NCBI GenBank assembly: GCA_016508695.1
Contig: VNKQ01000008.1
Location: forward strand, 62,001 to 126,000
Direction of reading: 5' to 3'
DNA: 64,000 bases
DNA from: Hyphodiscus hymeniophilus
Lineage: Eukaryota > Ascomycota > Leotiomycetes > Helotiales > Hyphodiscaceae
The notes beneath the pieces are model-generated. The model had not been told where the DNA came from. It was given only the letters and a program-made list of their open reading frames with translations, and did no database searches. The number at the start of each line of letters is the position of its first letter. Within the stretch, counting starts at the first letter, position 1. Shown here piece by piece: positions 10,747-22,014 of this stretch. Made by a program: the position numbers and the translations under genes.

Positions 10747-12206
10747 ATGGAGCATGCGGAGCACAATACGGCCTGGACGTTGAAACCGTGGCCACCGGTC
10801 GTCTGGACTCATGTCATTCTCACCACCACGATCTTCCTCATCGCCCTACCCGTCGTCAACGTCGTGTACGCGAAGAGTCCGCGGCTATATCTTTTTGTCA
10901 AAGGTATATGCCTTTCAGCAGCTTCGGTGGCTTCTGTCTTGTCGCATGTAGGAGACGTCGTTGGACACGGTTATTTAGGGTACTTCGTCTTGCTTATCTA
11001 CGGCGTACAGGCAGCATCTCAGATCATCGGAGAACTCGGACGTGGATTCGGTACCTCGTGGGGACTTGAATTTGTAGACAAGTACTTCATTTACCTGGCT
11101 ACGCCCTTGCTTTGGGTAGAAATACTCCTCGGTTTCATTAAACTGTGAGTACGCTACGCACATGCTCCATAAACCGTGTAGAGACCAGTCGCTCATGTTG
11201 AAATCGACACAGATTTGGGTTCTGCTCATCACCATTCGCAATCCAGTGTTGGGGCCATTACAGTGTTGGCAGCCTGGCATTCTACTATGGCTTCTTCATT
11301 ACACAAGTCAGCTTCTTCTACCCTGTAAGACAGCGATATCAGAGTCCCGAACTGTGGGATGGTGGAATCGACGTTCTGTGGGGATCGACTCTTCTTTGTA
11401 TGTTGAACGCTATATCCTCTAACCCGGCGTCGACTGACTCTTTCTGAAAATTAGTAACGGGCCATGTGAGTTTTGGGTCCAATCTCTACGCGAAACCGAT
11501 TTACTGACTCTTTCTATCACAGGCGTGGGGCTCAGTGTGGGACGAAGAAGATCTGCAGCATACCTTCTTATCTCTCCTGGCCGTGACCTTTGGCGTTCTG
11601 GGCTGCTACTACTCCACCTCGAGCCAAGGCGAACCTCGCCGAAATGTGTTTCCCGGCCTTGTGAGTCTGCCTACTTCAACCCAAACGTGCGATAATAGCT
11701 CATCGTGATAGGTCTGGCTGATATCCGGGTACGTCATGTACCCTCATCGTCATGAAAGTGGCGAGAATCACATGCTGGATGATATGCACCAGAGTATTGG
11801 CATTCTAGTCACCATTCTCGGCGTCGTGCGTATATTCGACGTGCTCTATCTCAGTACAAGGGGCTCGATGGCTGCGAGACAAACATTCAACTTCTTTCCT
11901 CCCGTCTTAGTCCTCGGCTTGTCTTTCACCATTATATCGTCCACAAAAGAAACGGTCCAGCTACTGACCGATTCATACATTGGCCATGATACTGCGACGC
12001 TAGGGCTCATTACCGTCACTGCTCTGACGTTCACGTGTACGTATCGGGCTGCACACGAGCTGCATACAGTAGAGACCTTACTAACGGATTTTGCAGATAT
12101 CTACATGCTCTCGAGTTTTCGGAGCAGAGTTATCGGAGAGATTGATAGGGGTAACTACATTGTCCTGCCCATGGCTGTCATAACAGCAGAGGATGGGTCC
12201 GAGTAG
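10747..12206 (+). CDS. YTP1-like multi-pass membrane protein
   Basis: Five exons: 10747-11144, 11264-11397, 11455-11465, 11523-11660 and 11712-12206, giving 391 aa. Exon 3 is only 11 nt, but it is needed to connect GSTLL to LTGHAWGSVWDEED in frame. The protein has many hydrophobic helices. WTHVILTTTIFLIALPVV near the N-terminus and FPGLVWLISGYVMYPHRHE followed by MHQSIGILVTILGVVRI resemble the two halves of yeast YTP1 (DUF2427 plus Ytp1 domain). The function of that family is unknown. I recognised it by pattern only, so the family name is tentative, while the gene model is well supported by phase agreement at four junctions. Confidence 0.6.
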
Positions 12207-13326
12207 AGGTTAGCCGGAATGGTCGTTGATACAGTTTACATGGGCAACTCTGCGCTGGCGAGGATTAGAAAGTTCAGAGTCTAAAACTTCTGAATATAGA
12301 CATTTTGATGTATGTACACCTCGCTATAATTCCCGCGAAGAGCCTACCGAAACAATCTTGAGGTTCAGATTGTATGCGGTTGACCAAGGACCTGCGATCA
12401 TTCGAAACCGACTTGGGAGATCAATAAACGCATGCGGTGTCGTTTGAATGGTTTTGGGGCATGAATGCAATAACTTGCTGAAGTCACAGACTCAAGGATT
12501 GACTCGTCCATGCGTACAATTGTATTAGGAGTTAGGTCTCAGCAGTCAGGGACTTTACGTACAACCCAAAAAGGGTTGCCAGAATAGGTATCAGAATCTC
12601 GATAAAGAGCTGGCAATGGAATTTAAATAATGGCGTCTTTTAAGCTGACTGGCCTAGACTTTGAACGAGTCCTTCAAAGTTGTCTAATAGCTCTAATGGA
12701 CGCTTCGGGCTAGGTGATACTACAAGATAAATTCGTGAAGATACTGAAGCTGCTCTTGTAAGCAGGCTCTCTACCGGGTTAAGTTTCGTCGCTTCGCAGT
12801 TGATTCGGGTAAATACCACCGTACAGGCTACAAAAACCAATGGTTCTCGGTTTGTGATTTTTGTATCCTTCTAGTACCAAAGTCGCAATAGTTACTAGGT
12901 TGTCCATGATTTATTTGCTATAATGTCTCGTTCTCAAGGAATCTTCGACAGTGCACCGACACAGAACTGGTGAATATCTTGGTCTAAACTAAAGTCGGAT
13001 TCCATTTATAATAATTCCCGCTAATGGAATGTCTGCGGTGGGCACTTCGCTTATTCCTGGGAGGAAGGCCGATGTCTCCAGCCAGGGGGTGTACATGCAA
13101 TATCCCAATTAAATGTTAGCGTCGTAGGGGCTGGCACAAGCCAGTTCACATCCAGGAAACTATCTGCTTACGACATTTCGTATCAACTAGGAAGGGAGAG
13201 TATTGATGGCTCTCAAAGTATAAGTTGTCTTACAGCCCATCGGCAATGAGACTTGGAAAGATGTCAATCACACCTCCCTGGCGCTTCTGTGGCAGACATA
13301 AACCCTTTATATTGAATCCTTCGACG
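12207..13326. other. Intergenic region
   Basis: No gene supported. A minus-strand open frame at 12640-12840 and a preceding short frame (MDNLVTIATLVLEGYK, near 12905) may be fragments of something, but I cannot name them. The end carries the promoter of the TLC-domain gene. Confidence 0.35.
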
Positions 13327-14290
13327 ATGGATCCATTTAAGGACCCCTTTGCAAGCGTGGCCGCCATCACCACCCCGGAAATTCCGATACTGCACGTCCT
13401 CCCTGCTCATATCCACCAGATTGTTCTGATGACGTTGTTGTATCAAGTACTCTACTACTATATCCTCCCTTTCATCTCATCCAATCTGGTACCACAGACA
13501 TACAGCATTTTGTCATCTCGCAGCAAGATCAACTGGGACGTCTATGCCATCTCACTCGTGCAATCCACAATCCACAGCGGTCTGGTGCTCAATCTCTGGC
13601 TCATTCGGCCAATGCAATCACCCGGCGCGACATGGCAGCAGCGAATGTTTGTTACCGATGATCGAAGCTGCTCAGCTCTTGCTCTCGCCACCGGATATTT
13701 TGTCTGGCACTTAGGCCAGGAAATCACCCACCAGAAATATTATGGGTGGATATTCATCGTTCATGCCGTTTGCGCGCTGGTCTTTGTCAGTATAGGATTT
13801 GTAAGTTTTACCAATATCATCACTTCAAGTCTTGATACTGACCGAAACCTGGACTCAGTACCCTCTAGGAGTCTACTATACCCCATTTTTCCTCGCTTAT
13901 GAGGTACACAATCTCTTCCTCAACATCCAGCGCTTCCTTGATTGGAATGGGTTCAAAGATTCCAGAATACGCGATGTAAACCGCAAGGTTCTTATCGTGA
14001 CCTACTTTCTTGCACGCATCGTCTCCGGGACTTATCAGACCAACCGTATTTTTTCGGATATTTGGAAGGTGATGTGGCTGCGTGGCGCGATACAGGCTGA
14101 GGGGTTGGGAGTTGTAACTGAGGATAGGGATACACTCAAATTCACGGCGCCGCCTATATGGATGATAATTGTATGGGCTACCTGCTGCATTGTTCTGCAA
14201 CTACAAGGATATTATTGGTTTCTGAAACTCGTAAGATCGTCGAAGACAGAAGTAGGGAAGCAGATCTCTTCATTTTCGGAAAAACCCTAA
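13327..14290 (+). CDS. TLC (TRAM-LAG1-CLN8) domain membrane protein
   Basis: Two exons, 13327-13800 and 13859-14290, with a 58-nt intron, give 301 aa. An in-frame ATG at 13225 exists, but MDPFKDPF at 13327 is the more likely start. The TLC pattern is clear: a first helix pair, then LALATGYFVWHLGQEITH, YGWIFIVHAVCALVFVSIGF, and after the intron YPLGVYYTPFFLAYEVHN, NIQRFLDW and ARIVSGTYQTNRIFSDIW. This matches the fungal TMEM56/TLCD group in the ER or plasma membrane. The family includes ceramide synthases, but I do not see the LAG1 motif with paired histidines, so ceramide synthase activity is not suggested. It may act in lipid handling. The gene looks intact despite decayed neighbours. Confidence 0.8.
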
Positions 14291-14502
14291 AGGTCTGTCC
14301 ATAGAAAGTAGTCTGGCCCAGGGTTGAGATGAATCTTAGTACTAATTAGAACCTAAGTCAACAATGATTAGTCTTGCGAGGTATTCGAAATTAGTTTATA
14401 CAGGTAAACTCACTCGTCTGGTAGAAGGCTATTTAAGTATCAAGCTATTGGATCTTTGAGCTTGGACCAGTATAGAGGATACCATTTGAGTTGAGCACGA
14501 AG

Positions 14503-15060
14503 CTAAGCGCCTGTCAATGCGAAAACTGCGAGCTGATATAGACTTTTGCCATTCGGGGTTTGTTTATTCCTACTATGGACAGTCAACGCTGCATCCCTAA
14601 CTCTGATGCTTGCTTCGCCTACTCCATTTACCTGTTGAAACCCACCAAAGTCGCCCATTAGCAATATGAACCTACCTGTTACCTCTCCTGGGTCCAGTTG
14701 ATTTAGCTCCGACTCAAGCCAAGCGACACAACCCAGATATGGGTTCTTAGTAGTGCTGAGATGTAAGTTGATCTTAGGGAGTGCATAGTTGATTGCCCCC
14801 AAACTTTGACGATGTTACATCTACTATCTACAGACCTTTTCGAGAGACCAACAGGAATGCGTCGAGTTGAATATATTTGTCTGGTTTTCATGCTTAATTC
14901 TACATTGGTGGTCCGGCCAAGAGAATAGAGATTGCGGATGCATTCATTGCGATATGAGTAGCTTTCTGAGTACCGCATGGTATACCTAGACTTTACGGAG
15001 AGCATTCGATAGACGAACAAGGCACGGGAAACGTGAGACGCAGCATGTCCTCTTCATGCC
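14503..15060 (-). pseudogene. Probable gene remnant, unrecognised
   Basis: A 99-codon minus-strand frame (14802-14503) looks like protein: NPYLGCVAWLESELNQLDPG and VTGRFILLMGDFGGFQ. A hydrophobic leader-like start (MNASAISILLAGPPM) followed directly by TAG lies upstream near 14945. Joining them needs frame changes and passes stops. I do not recognise the family. It may be a dead secreted-protein gene, or the long frame may be chance. Confidence 0.25.
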
Positions 15061-15190
15061 TTCGATTTTATCTCATTGATGGTAGCTGCGCCTGCTAAGA
15101 GACATGTTTACTGATAGTATGAGCGTCGCGGGGCAGTGCAACTTGATCTTTCACTCGGCATACAAATACAAATGAACTTGTAATCATCCA

Positions 15191-15930
15191 TTATTCTAGA
15201 GCATAAGAAGAACGTTCTCCTCTGGAAAGTCTCCTCTTACTCGAAGCACGTATTAAATCATTGCAATTGTCAAAGATTCCTCTCCATTTAGTGATCAATC
15301 CATTCGATACTTCCCATTCTTCGATTCTCCAGGGATCACCCCACAGAATGAGACCGGGTTCACCAGTCTCTGCAGCCAAAACTCCCGCACCCACGATATC
15401 TTCGCAAAGCTCCGTCTCTGCCTCGTCAGTCAATATGTCTATATGACACAGAATATTGTCTCTTAAGACAGTACATGGGAACAGATCGATCCAGGGGTGG
15501 TGCACGGCCGTCAGCTGGAGTATCGTTGGTTGGAGCGAAACAGGGAAGGCAGAGGATATCACTGGCATAGATGAAGCATTAGTGAAATGGGAAACAGAAT
15601 GCTTTTGGCATATATAAGACATGGAGAGGTCCAAGTAATTCATATTTGCAATAAGGCCACGGGTGACATTGTTCTATACCACAGACAACAGTCGGTAGTC
15701 CGGGCTGAGGGATAGGTCGATACAACCGCAAGATATTCGCCGAGCACGGGCATCAGTGGTGATTGAGACGCCATCTATAGGCGAAGATATCTTTGGCTCC
15801 ACTGATATTCATCTGAAGGATACTCTACTCCTTGAGACGGCTACTTTCTCTACTCGACTTTTTTTATCATCGGGAGCTGCCTCGTCGTTCCGCCGCCCTG
15901 AACGTGTCAGATAACTCAAGTACTCATAAA
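15191..15930 (-). pseudogene. bZIP / DUF3425 transcription factor, disrupted
   Basis: The minus-strand frame 15643-15191 carries the C-terminal DUF3425 pattern: HHPWIDLFPCTVLRDNIL, ELCEDIVGAG, GLILWGDPWRIEEWEVS, TKWRGIF and the closing RLSRGER. Upstream the same frame reads SPDYRLLSVV, a TAG, then NNVTRGLIANMNYLDL; homologues have Gln at the stop, so CAG to TAG is likely. Further upstream another frame gives RRNDEAAPDDKKSRVEK, reminiscent of the start of a bZIP basic region, without an intact basic domain or a good start codon. Intact members are nuclear DNA-binding regulators, often near metabolite clusters. This copy appears dead. Confidence 0.5.
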
Positions 15931-16319
15931 TTGGTAAAGCTGACTGTATGCTTGCTGAGCTAGTCGATTTTGGAGCTTCCGGCGTGCCGTAGGTGACTTA
16001 ACATTAAATGATTCGTCGTTGTGGGATGGATTTTGCATCATAAACCTAGAGGATAAGTATCAGAGAGCGTACAAATGTTTCTGGGCTCCGGAAGTTCTGT
16101 GGGAATAAATACACTAAGACACGGCATGTCACGCTGCAACTTGCTTACTGCCTCTTTAGGAGTAGTCTACTTTCTGATAAGTGCCGAACCGAAAGCTGTG
16201 GACCACTTTTCAGACCCTCCTATGTTGTTATAGAAGATATAAGTAGGTGGTGATATACCTCAAAATCGTTTTCAGAGTCTCAATAAGACCTTCACTACGA
16301 CTTTTGTTACACCAGCAAA
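15931..16319. other. Divergent intergenic region
   Basis: The region lies between the start of the dead bZIP gene and the start of the dead dehydrogenase. TATA-like sequence (ATATAAG) occurs near 16239. Nothing else recognised. Confidence 0.3.
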
Positions 16320-17430
16320 ATGGATTTCTCAGCTGACTCACTTCCAGATCCTTCAGGGAATGTCTACCTTGTTACTGGAGGAACTTCTGGGATATAGGTA
16401 TCTCAGTACTTTTTCTTATTTACGATAAGTGTACAAGCATGGTACTGACTAATTTCATTTTCAGAGGATATGAAACAATTCGCCAACTCGCTAATCACAA
16501 AGCGAAAGTATATGTCGGAGCCCGCTCCGAATCGAGAGGTTCTGATACAATCCACAAGATTCGTTCTCAGGTGGCTGGCACCAAATTGGAACTTCTCTTA
16601 ATGGATCTCTCTGACCTCAGATCTGTGAGAAAGGCAGCCGAGATATTGATTAGGTAGCGTCTTAGCTTTCTTAACTTTTTGGTTCAACACTAACTGCACC
16701 AGAATGACAGTAAAGAAGTGAGCCTTCATGGCTTAGTGAATAACGCTGGAGTAGCCGTGACGCCCTTCGAATTAACTGGGGACAGTCTCGAGTCACAGCT
16801 ACAGATAAACTACATATCACACTTCCTCTTGACCTACACTCTTCTCCCACTACTGTTCTCTGCCTCCGCATTCGCTGTGTCAGGTCTCCCCCCAAAGTAG
16901 CCCGGACAATCAATGTTGCTTCTGATGGGCACAAATATTTTGCTCCATCCTGCGGCATTGACTTTGGAAATATCAACCTTGGGCCGCCAGACTTAGAGTA
17001 TGGGCCGTGGATACGTTACGGACAGTCCAAGTTGGCGAGTATTCTTCACACTACTCATCTCCCTAGGGTATACGGCGCTCGTTCGATATGTAACTCTCGA
17101 ACCTTGACAGCAAGCATTCATCCCGGAACTGTTACGACGACCTTAGTGAATGGAGTGAACTACGCAATGATGCCTACTGATAACCTGCCAACCAATGGTG
17201 AGACTAGAGATATTGTCCGGCCAGAAGAAGGATGTCTCAACTCTCTATATACTGTGGCAAGTGAAGAGTTTACAGCTGCACAGTCAGGGTTCTATTTGAA
17301 GGCTGTTGGGAGAATTGGGAATGCTAGTGAAGAGGCGATGAACGAAGACTTAGCCAAGAAATTGTGGAATGGACAGAGATTAAGCTTGGAGAGAGAGGAT
17401 CACTATAACATGTTCGCCAACCAAGCATAA
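16320..17430 (+). pseudogene. Short-chain dehydrogenase/reductase (SDR), disrupted
   Basis: Classical SDR of the fungal retinol-dehydrogenase/WW-oxidoreductase type. The cofactor loop is YLVTGGTSGI, then GYETIRQLANHKAKVYVGAR, LHGLVNNAGVAV (NNAG motif), a catalytic YGQSKLAS (YxxxK) and ASIHPGTVTT. Two lesions are visible. A TAG at 16394-16396 sits just before the first donor; removing the duplicated TA there would restore GGTSGIGYET. The C run near 16888-16893 appears one base short, after which the frame resumes as KVARTINVASDGH. The second intron (about 16652 to 16705) splices well. Residual coding similarity is high, so inactivation looks recent. Confidence 0.65.
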
Positions 17431-18180
17431 TATTTTAGAAGGTCAATTGGTTCCCACACAAATTCAGAGAATCCTACAGTGCTGTAGCTTGCCTACTTCG
17501 TTGAAAAATGAGAATTGAACCAAAGCATCACAGCCTGAATGTTTCTATCTGTTTTTCTCGATGTGTCTGACGATCATACATAGGCTGGCGAACTTATACG
17601 AGAAGCCTCTATCTATTCTTAAAGTGACGGTAGATGGGTCTAGATAATTATGGATCCTGCATGCCTCTAATGTAGTGCTTGTCTGAACGTTGACACGAGG
17701 TTGTGCGACCCACGAGTCTGTATCAAAACATCGAACTCCATATCAGTGTTTCGTTTTCTCTACCCGATCATCCTGCTGGATGTCATCTGGGGGGAGCATA
17801 TTTTGTCCCGTGTCAATATCGAATTGCCCGATGTCGTTTTAAAATATGAGGTCTACGCCAAGACAGATTGGACGGTGGCAACTACAATTGTTTGAGGAGT
17901 CATGATCGCAAATATCATTGGCACGAAGTTGAGAAGAAACAACGGGATTCGAAGGAAAGAAAGGAGGTCAAGAGTTGACAGTAGGGCTGGAGAGTTGGCG
18001 GAACGTCTTGCCCGAACGATTAGGTACATTCCACCATTCAGCGCTATCGCGGGAACTTGGATATTCCTCTTCTATCTACAAGATTCCTAGTTTCAGAATC
18101 CCACACTACTTTTCCAATCGGCTAACAGAATTCATCAAGAACAGCCATAGATAGCGGCAAAAGGCTTCAGGATTTCGGGC
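17431..18180. other. Intergenic, no gene supported
   Basis: Two short plus-strand frames (17701-17895 and 17902-18090) have no recognisable motif. Confidence 0.3.
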
Positions 18181-19720
18181 TCAGATCCACCTTAGGCGTC
18201 GCCCTTGGCGAGCCTCCTCAAGTTGAATTTCCAAGTGAAACAAAGTACAGTGGGTTCCAGGTAGCAATGCAAATGCCCACAGTCCGAAATTGAGATAGAC
18301 ACCGCCAATATCGGCGAAGATTGGAACGCTATTCAATCCATACTGTATAAAGTTAATGACTTGGGAGATAAGATAAAAAAGCAGGATATCTTACGCTAAC
18401 AGCTTGAACTGCTGACTCTGTTCCTCGCAAAAGACTGGCGATTCTAATGACATCTGCATCGGTGCCAGCTAGTTCGCCAACGACAAAGTAACTTGAGAGA
18501 TCGTCAGCTGATGACACGAAATCTGAGCTGGAGCATCCTACAGGTACATATAGTTTAATTGGAAACCAGCAACCCAGAACAAGAACAACGCAAATGTCTT
18601 GCCGAATCCAGCGTCAACCCAATCGTAGGTCGGCTTGGATTTATGATAGTCAGTTACCAGTATCGTAGCCCAGATCCACCAACAACCTTGGAGTCCCAAG
18701 ACTGTGATGAAAGCACACCTGGCTCCCGTCTTCAAAGCTACCTTCTTCCGATCCAGGAACGCACCGAGAAGGTTCCCTGCAATGATGGCCACAACGCCTG
18801 AGAGGAACGATCCAAGAGCACGAGCCCGGACGCTGAGCCATAAACTCTCAAAGGTGAACATCACAGCTTCACTATAGACGCCTTGTGCAATGAGGGGTAC
18901 TATCAGCAAGAAATTGCGGCTGATGAAGAGTTTCGTGATGGCTTTGATCTCGAACCAAGAGCCATTCGAGATGGTTAGATTGACAGGGACTCCGTCCGAT
19001 CTTTGGACTTTCTCTGGCTTGTTGAGGAGCAGTCCAGCAAAAAGACCGAGGGCTTGGAGTGCGATGAAGGCGAGGTAGACATTGTAGGAGACCTTCCCGG
19101 CTCTGTTGTCATTGGCATTGAGACCAAGGTTGATAGCGCCACCTAGAACTTGACCACCGACTCGGAAACTCAGCCAGAACCCAAGAAACTTTCCCTGGTT
19201 GTAGGGCTCAGGATACGACAGAGCGATAGCACCTTCAGCCATCCAAAAAACACCAGCACTAATGCCACAAAGTGCTGCGCCAAAGAGGACGAACCATTCA
19301 GTGCCAAATCAATTGTTGGTATAGAGACCAGCTGCGAATGGTGCATAACCCATAGTCCCAAAGATGAGTGCCCATTTAATGCCAATTCGACTGACTAATA
19401 TCGGTGAGAAGAAGCAGGAGACGACCATAAGGCAGAACGTAAGTGCATTAGCGCCGTTCACAAGCTATGGCTTCTCCTCTCCACCAGCGCCCAGACTATT
19501 CATCGCCCCCCAGATCCCGGGTGCAAGGAAGTTGCAGATACCGAGGATGAAAGCATTATAGAACGTACTACGGTACCATTTCGCTTTCCTGTGGTCAGTA
19601 AGGGTAGGTATAAAAAGGCAGAAACTTACGCTTGATGTACTCGAGGGTCACTGGTTGAGCTTCATTGTCTGAGGCGTGCTTAGTATCAATGACTTGAGAC
19701 TTATTCCCGGACGCAGCCAT
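18181..19720 (-). pseudogene. UNC-93-like MFS transporter with two premature stops
   Basis: Exons 19720-19630, 19583-18542, 18491-18395 and 18342-18181 join in phase. They give a typical fungal UNC-93/DUF895 protein: PKWYRSTFYNAFILGICNFL, LVNGANALTF, GVFWMAEGAIALSYPEP, GFWLSFRVGGQ, LRGTESAVQAVS and the last helix GGVYLNFGLWA. The third exon is restored by a 50-nt intron with GCTGAC upstream of the acceptor. Inside exon 2 two stops break the frame: TAG at 19467-19465 (homologues usually Tyr) and TGA at 19311-19309 (CGA to TGA would explain it). Neither can be spliced out without losing conserved helices. The intact relative would be a plasma-membrane transporter of unknown substrate. Confidence 0.7.
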
Positions 19721-20389
19721 GTTTGACTTATAATAACTGATCGCAACCAACTCTTCAAAAGCATCCGAATGGAGGTCACAGTCAGACCGAGGTATCTGAA
19801 TGGTAAAGATGCCAATTCTAATAAGTTGTGAGAATGTCGTCACGTGTATTTGAAGAGGTAAGTCTCGACATTTTGCATCTTGTGCTTCTCTCCCTTATTT
19901 ATATTCTAGAATCTTCACTTGAAAATTCGTCATCAGCTTCTCAATTTTGCGAGATATTTTCTTCGGCAGTTGATCTGCGAGGATGGCGTGCGATTAACCT
20001 TGTGATCACGAACATCTGTGACCCACAACCAGACATAGGTTCACCTACGGACTATGGAGTACACTAAGTCATCACGTACTTTTCTTCGACCAGACATGGG
20101 ATCAGAAGCGGCTCTACATAGGTGAAACGTGGATTCAAGAAACATAAAATCTGAACTCTCTAACGGAGTCGGATGTGTTCGACAGAAATCTTCTTGGAAT
20201 AATCAACGGCAGGTGATAAATACCACTAATTCGACTAATACAGGATAACTAAGTACGGAGTTCCAACTTACAACTGCGATTGCGCAGTAAGCCTACAAAA
20301 CTTTTGGTAAACCAACGAACTTGAATATCTAACGTTCTCAACGCTATGCGATTTGAAGATCACCGAGCAAAGTCAGTTTTTCTCAAGGC
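19721..20389. other. Intergenic between two dead genes
   Basis: No gene seen; short open frames only. Confidence 0.3.
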
Positions 20390-21100
20390 GTCTGCTTGAA
20401 TGCTTTAGACTGGTCTAGCAAGCACCGTAAGTTTATCTCCGAAATATTCAATCATTACCTGGGCATCATTATCATCCATCTGCTCATAGTAGCCAACGCT
20501 TCGATCTCGTGCAAAAGTATGATCAATGACCCTCCCCGTCGAATGCGCTGTAGCGCTAAGATTAGCTGTGAGACTGCGAGTCGAGTTGCTTCAGTTCGCT
20601 GCCGGTATTTAGCTAGTTCTTTTGCTCGAAGGACTTGACCGTTATTGATGACAAGATCAAACTTCTGCTCGATAAAAGGTCTTTCCACACTGAATGAATT
20701 GTGTGCTGGATGTATGGGAGTGACTTGATCCATACCCCATTCCTCGGCGAGCACTGTGATGTCCCGGTAGAGAACAGTAGATCGAGGAGATTTCAGAAAG
20801 GTTTCATGACCTCCTTAATCAGGAGGGAGCGAAAAGCCGATCGCTTCTGCTGTGCGATTTACTTCAAAGCACTGGCCGTATATACACCCGGAGCCATACA
20901 AAGATCAAGAATTCGAAACCCAACCTCAGATCAATCTTTTTGATAGAGCGTACCAGTCTTTACGTGCATTTCAGCTTCAATCTCTACCATTACTCGGTAG
21001 AATATACTGGCATCTTTTCCAATGGCAGTATCGGCTTTCTGTCTTTGAGAATGGAAGTGTTCGTCTCCTTTTAGATTCTTCCACCCCTTCTCAACATGTT
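20390..21100 (-). pseudogene. FtsJ-like RNA methyltransferase domain, decayed
   Basis: The minus strand preserves an SAM-dependent FtsJ-like core: FYRVMVEIEAEMHVKTG, ILDLCMAPGVYTASALK (SAM-binding loop), AEAIGFSLPPD, GGHETFLKSPRSTVLYRD, FDLVINNGQVLR, and RLAVSQLILALQRIRRGG followed by SLIILLHEIEAL. A TGA after YQKD, a TAA after ALK with a frame shift, and a TAA after SLPPD (Gln in relatives) break it. The C-terminal part past 20455 is also out of frame. Fungal relatives of this type are uncharacterised; the domain fold implies methyl transfer to RNA ribose. This copy cannot be made. Confidence 0.6.
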
Positions 21101-22014
21101 AGCTTTACCTGTTGCACTTTTCCGAGAAACGAATAAGACCTTCTCCTACAACTCTATAAGTATGGTGTAGATTAACTTTTGGCGAAAATGCTAGTGAAAT
21201 TTCCCGTTTACTGAAGGCGTCATATCCATGACTTCAACAGGGCCTTCCATCTCGGTCATTTGGGCCACAGCTTTGCCCACCTCCAAACTATGACATAGAA
21301 ATATATTTGGCAAGACAGGTTTGTTTCTGCTTAAAGGCCTACCCTATGTCATGGTTCAATTTACTCAGCTTATGTTCGAGGTGAGAAAATGTCAATTTGA
21401 GGATCAGGCAACCATTATGAAGCTTACAAGAATAATAAGTGCAAGAAATCGAGGAACAACAGAAGGCCTTGTTCTGACTTCCGAAACATGCAGAGAACCT
21501 ACATGTTATCGTAGTGGTACAGACCATTCACGGTACTTTGTCAACCATGTGGTAAAACAAAGTTTCAGGGATTCCGAATACACTTCGACATGCGCACAAA
21601 GCAAAGCGAAAATACAAATCCAATTTAAAGCAGAATATGGTGTATGCATCCATTTTCGACTTTTCGGCGCCTTCATTTGATATCCCTTGACTGTTAAGGT
21701 CTTGTAAATGTGTTATTGAACCAACTGTTACCCTTCTACACCCCAACCCGTGTTGTTCACGTAGCTCCCGCATGATGAACAATTACGATATGTTTCCATC
21801 CCAGGCGATTCAGCAACCATTTTGGAAAATTCAGTGTAGATGAAATGTCAACCTCAAAGGCGTATTGGGATTTATCGTACTCCGACGCCGGCAAAGTTCT
21901 ACCAATTGATCGAGACCTACTGCGCAACGATACAAAGTTTCTATTAACCTTGAAATTACTCAATATCTTATATCATTATATCACTAACCCCTCAGACAAA
22001 GTCCTGCAATTTTG
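21101..22014. other. Intergenic, no gene supported
   Basis: A 119-codon plus-strand frame (21321-21680) overlaps a minus-strand frame; neither has a recognisable domain. Confidence 0.3.

Noticed and set aside
18492..18541. Third frame break in the UNC-93-like gene
   Set aside because: A 50-nt GT-AG intron with GCTGAC near its end restores the frame. Only the two stops further upstream are true lesions.
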